Positions 63,605-64,000 of a stretch of 64,000 nucleotides of DNA are shown piece by piece. Positions within the stretch are counted from its first letter, which is position 1. Every line of letters begins with the position of its first letter. The translations under genes were made by a program, and so were the position numbers. The notes beneath the pieces are model-generated. The model did no database searches and was not told the origin of the DNA. It saw only the letters and a program-made list of their open reading frames with translations. Source of the stretch: Clostridium magnum DSM 2767 (GTDB taxonomy: Bacteria; Bacillota; Clostridia; Clostridiales; Clostridiaceae); the NCBI RefSeq assembly GCF_001623875.1, contig NZ_LWAE01000003.1:310001-374000 (forward strand), in the 5' to 3' direction.

Positions 63605-64000
63605 CTAATAATAAGCCTGTTTTTTATAATCTTTATATTTTTCTAATATGTCTTTGTTATTTTCAAAAAATTCATATAAAATTTGCATATTTTTCACTGT
63701 ATCAGTAGTAATAATATGTTCCATCAATTCAGTCTGAATTAGCGCATTCTCCTTACATCCTATAAAAGATAAAAAGTTTTCAATTGTATTATGTCTATTT
63801 AACAGGAATTCCCCTAATTTCTTACCTTCATCTGTTAAAGTTACAATTCCATATTTCTCATAGTTTACCATGCCTAACTGTCCTAGCTTCTTTACCATCT
63901 TCGAAGCTGAGGAAGCTTTAACATTTAATAACTGTGCAAGTATATTTATTCTAATATAAGCTTCACTTAGACTATTCCTATAAATCATCTCAAGATAATC
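63605..64000 (-). CDS. DtxR/MntR family metal-dependent regulator, 5' end outside window
   Basis: At least 131 residues continue to the window edge (DYLEMIYR). The winged helix is INILAQLLNVKASSASKMVKKLGQLGMVNYEKYGIVTLTDEGKKLG. The dimerisation and metal region has RHNTIENFLSFIGCKENALIQTELMEHIIT with the His/Glu/Cys ligand positions (H70, C/E near 82, E/H near 90-94). Length and lack of an SH3 domain fit MntR or IdeR-like short forms. The metal may be Mn or Fe. Confidence 0.88.
   Translation of the reverse strand, partial: DYLEMIYRNSLSEAYIRINILAQLLNVKASSASKMVKKLGQLGMVNYEKYGIVTLTDEGKKLGEFLLNRHNTIENFLSFIGCKENALIQTELMEHIITTDTVKNMQILYEFFENNKDILEKYKDYKKQAYY

Overview
The window reads as chromosome of a nitrogen-fixing, low-GC, strictly anaerobic Firmicute, most likely Clostridium sensu stricto. 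The evidence is AT-rich intergenic DNA, G-rich ribosome binding sites, a nifH-nifI1-nifI2-nifD order with PII-type genes inside the operon, CWB2 cell-wall repeats, high-molecular-weight rubredoxin, a CIRCE-controlled htpG and an S-box riboswitch. Most of it is ordinary single-copy chromosome. I found no transposase, phage gene, CRISPR array, rRNA or tRNA.

Layout. (1) 1-2475: nitrogenase operon on the minus strand, with nifD cut by the window edge. (2) 2773-9655: an Arg/Tyr/Pro repeat protein, a giant double-DUF445 membrane protein, a flavoprotein-rubredoxin and an AEC carrier. (3) 9878-19148: a polar amino-acid ABC transporter, serA, a coiled-coil DUF2325 protein, an acetate-type transporter and a DUF815 ATPase. 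(4) 19468-30467: a sulfur block. An S-box riboswitch precedes a minus-strand operon for siroheme sulfite reductase, an ABC importer without its binding protein, AprAB and CysDN. A divergent operon encodes cysteine desulfurase and ThiI. (5) 30590-41429: chemoreceptor, PocR-type histidine kinase and a six-gene membrane complex related to group 4 hydrogenases whose large subunit lacks the Ni-binding cysteines (Ehr type). (6) 41682-52413: MFS carrier, HD hydrolase, htpG, CWB2 protein, and a persulfide-type module of ArsR regulator, CoA-disulfide reductase/rhodanese/TusA/DsrE fusion and a C_GCAxxG_C_C protein. (7) 52739-64000: PutP, a second C_GCAxxG_C_C protein, UPF0251 regulator, cysteine desulfidase with a MocR regulator, and an island of four NifX-like cofactor-binding paralogues with decaying partners, ending at a DtxR/MntR-type regulator cut by the window edge.

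Main unexplained signals. (a) Three copies of a 130-175 nt structured element (13199-13336 minus, 27948-28122 plus, 50553-50684 plus) share unpaired sequence and have covarying stems. Two are preceded by sigma-A promoters that would start transcription at the element boundary, so this is a candidate noncoding RNA family. (b) Pairs of TGRCATWTGYCA-like palindromes about 41-43 bp apart overlap three promoters (UPF0251 gene, first nifX-like gene, nifX-like operon), suggesting a small UPF0251 regulon. (c) A nearly identical 40-bp operator covers the arsR-CoA-disulfide reductase promoter and the promoter at 51126, with a compensated base pair. (d) htpG has CIRCE plus a terminator-like hairpin in its leader.

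Functionally the window joins nitrogenase and metal-cofactor proteins with several sulfur modules: sulfate assimilation under SAM control, sulfur transfer by the cysteine desulfurase and ThiI, cysteine breakdown and persulfide handling. All function calls rest on reading motifs by eye; no database search was run.
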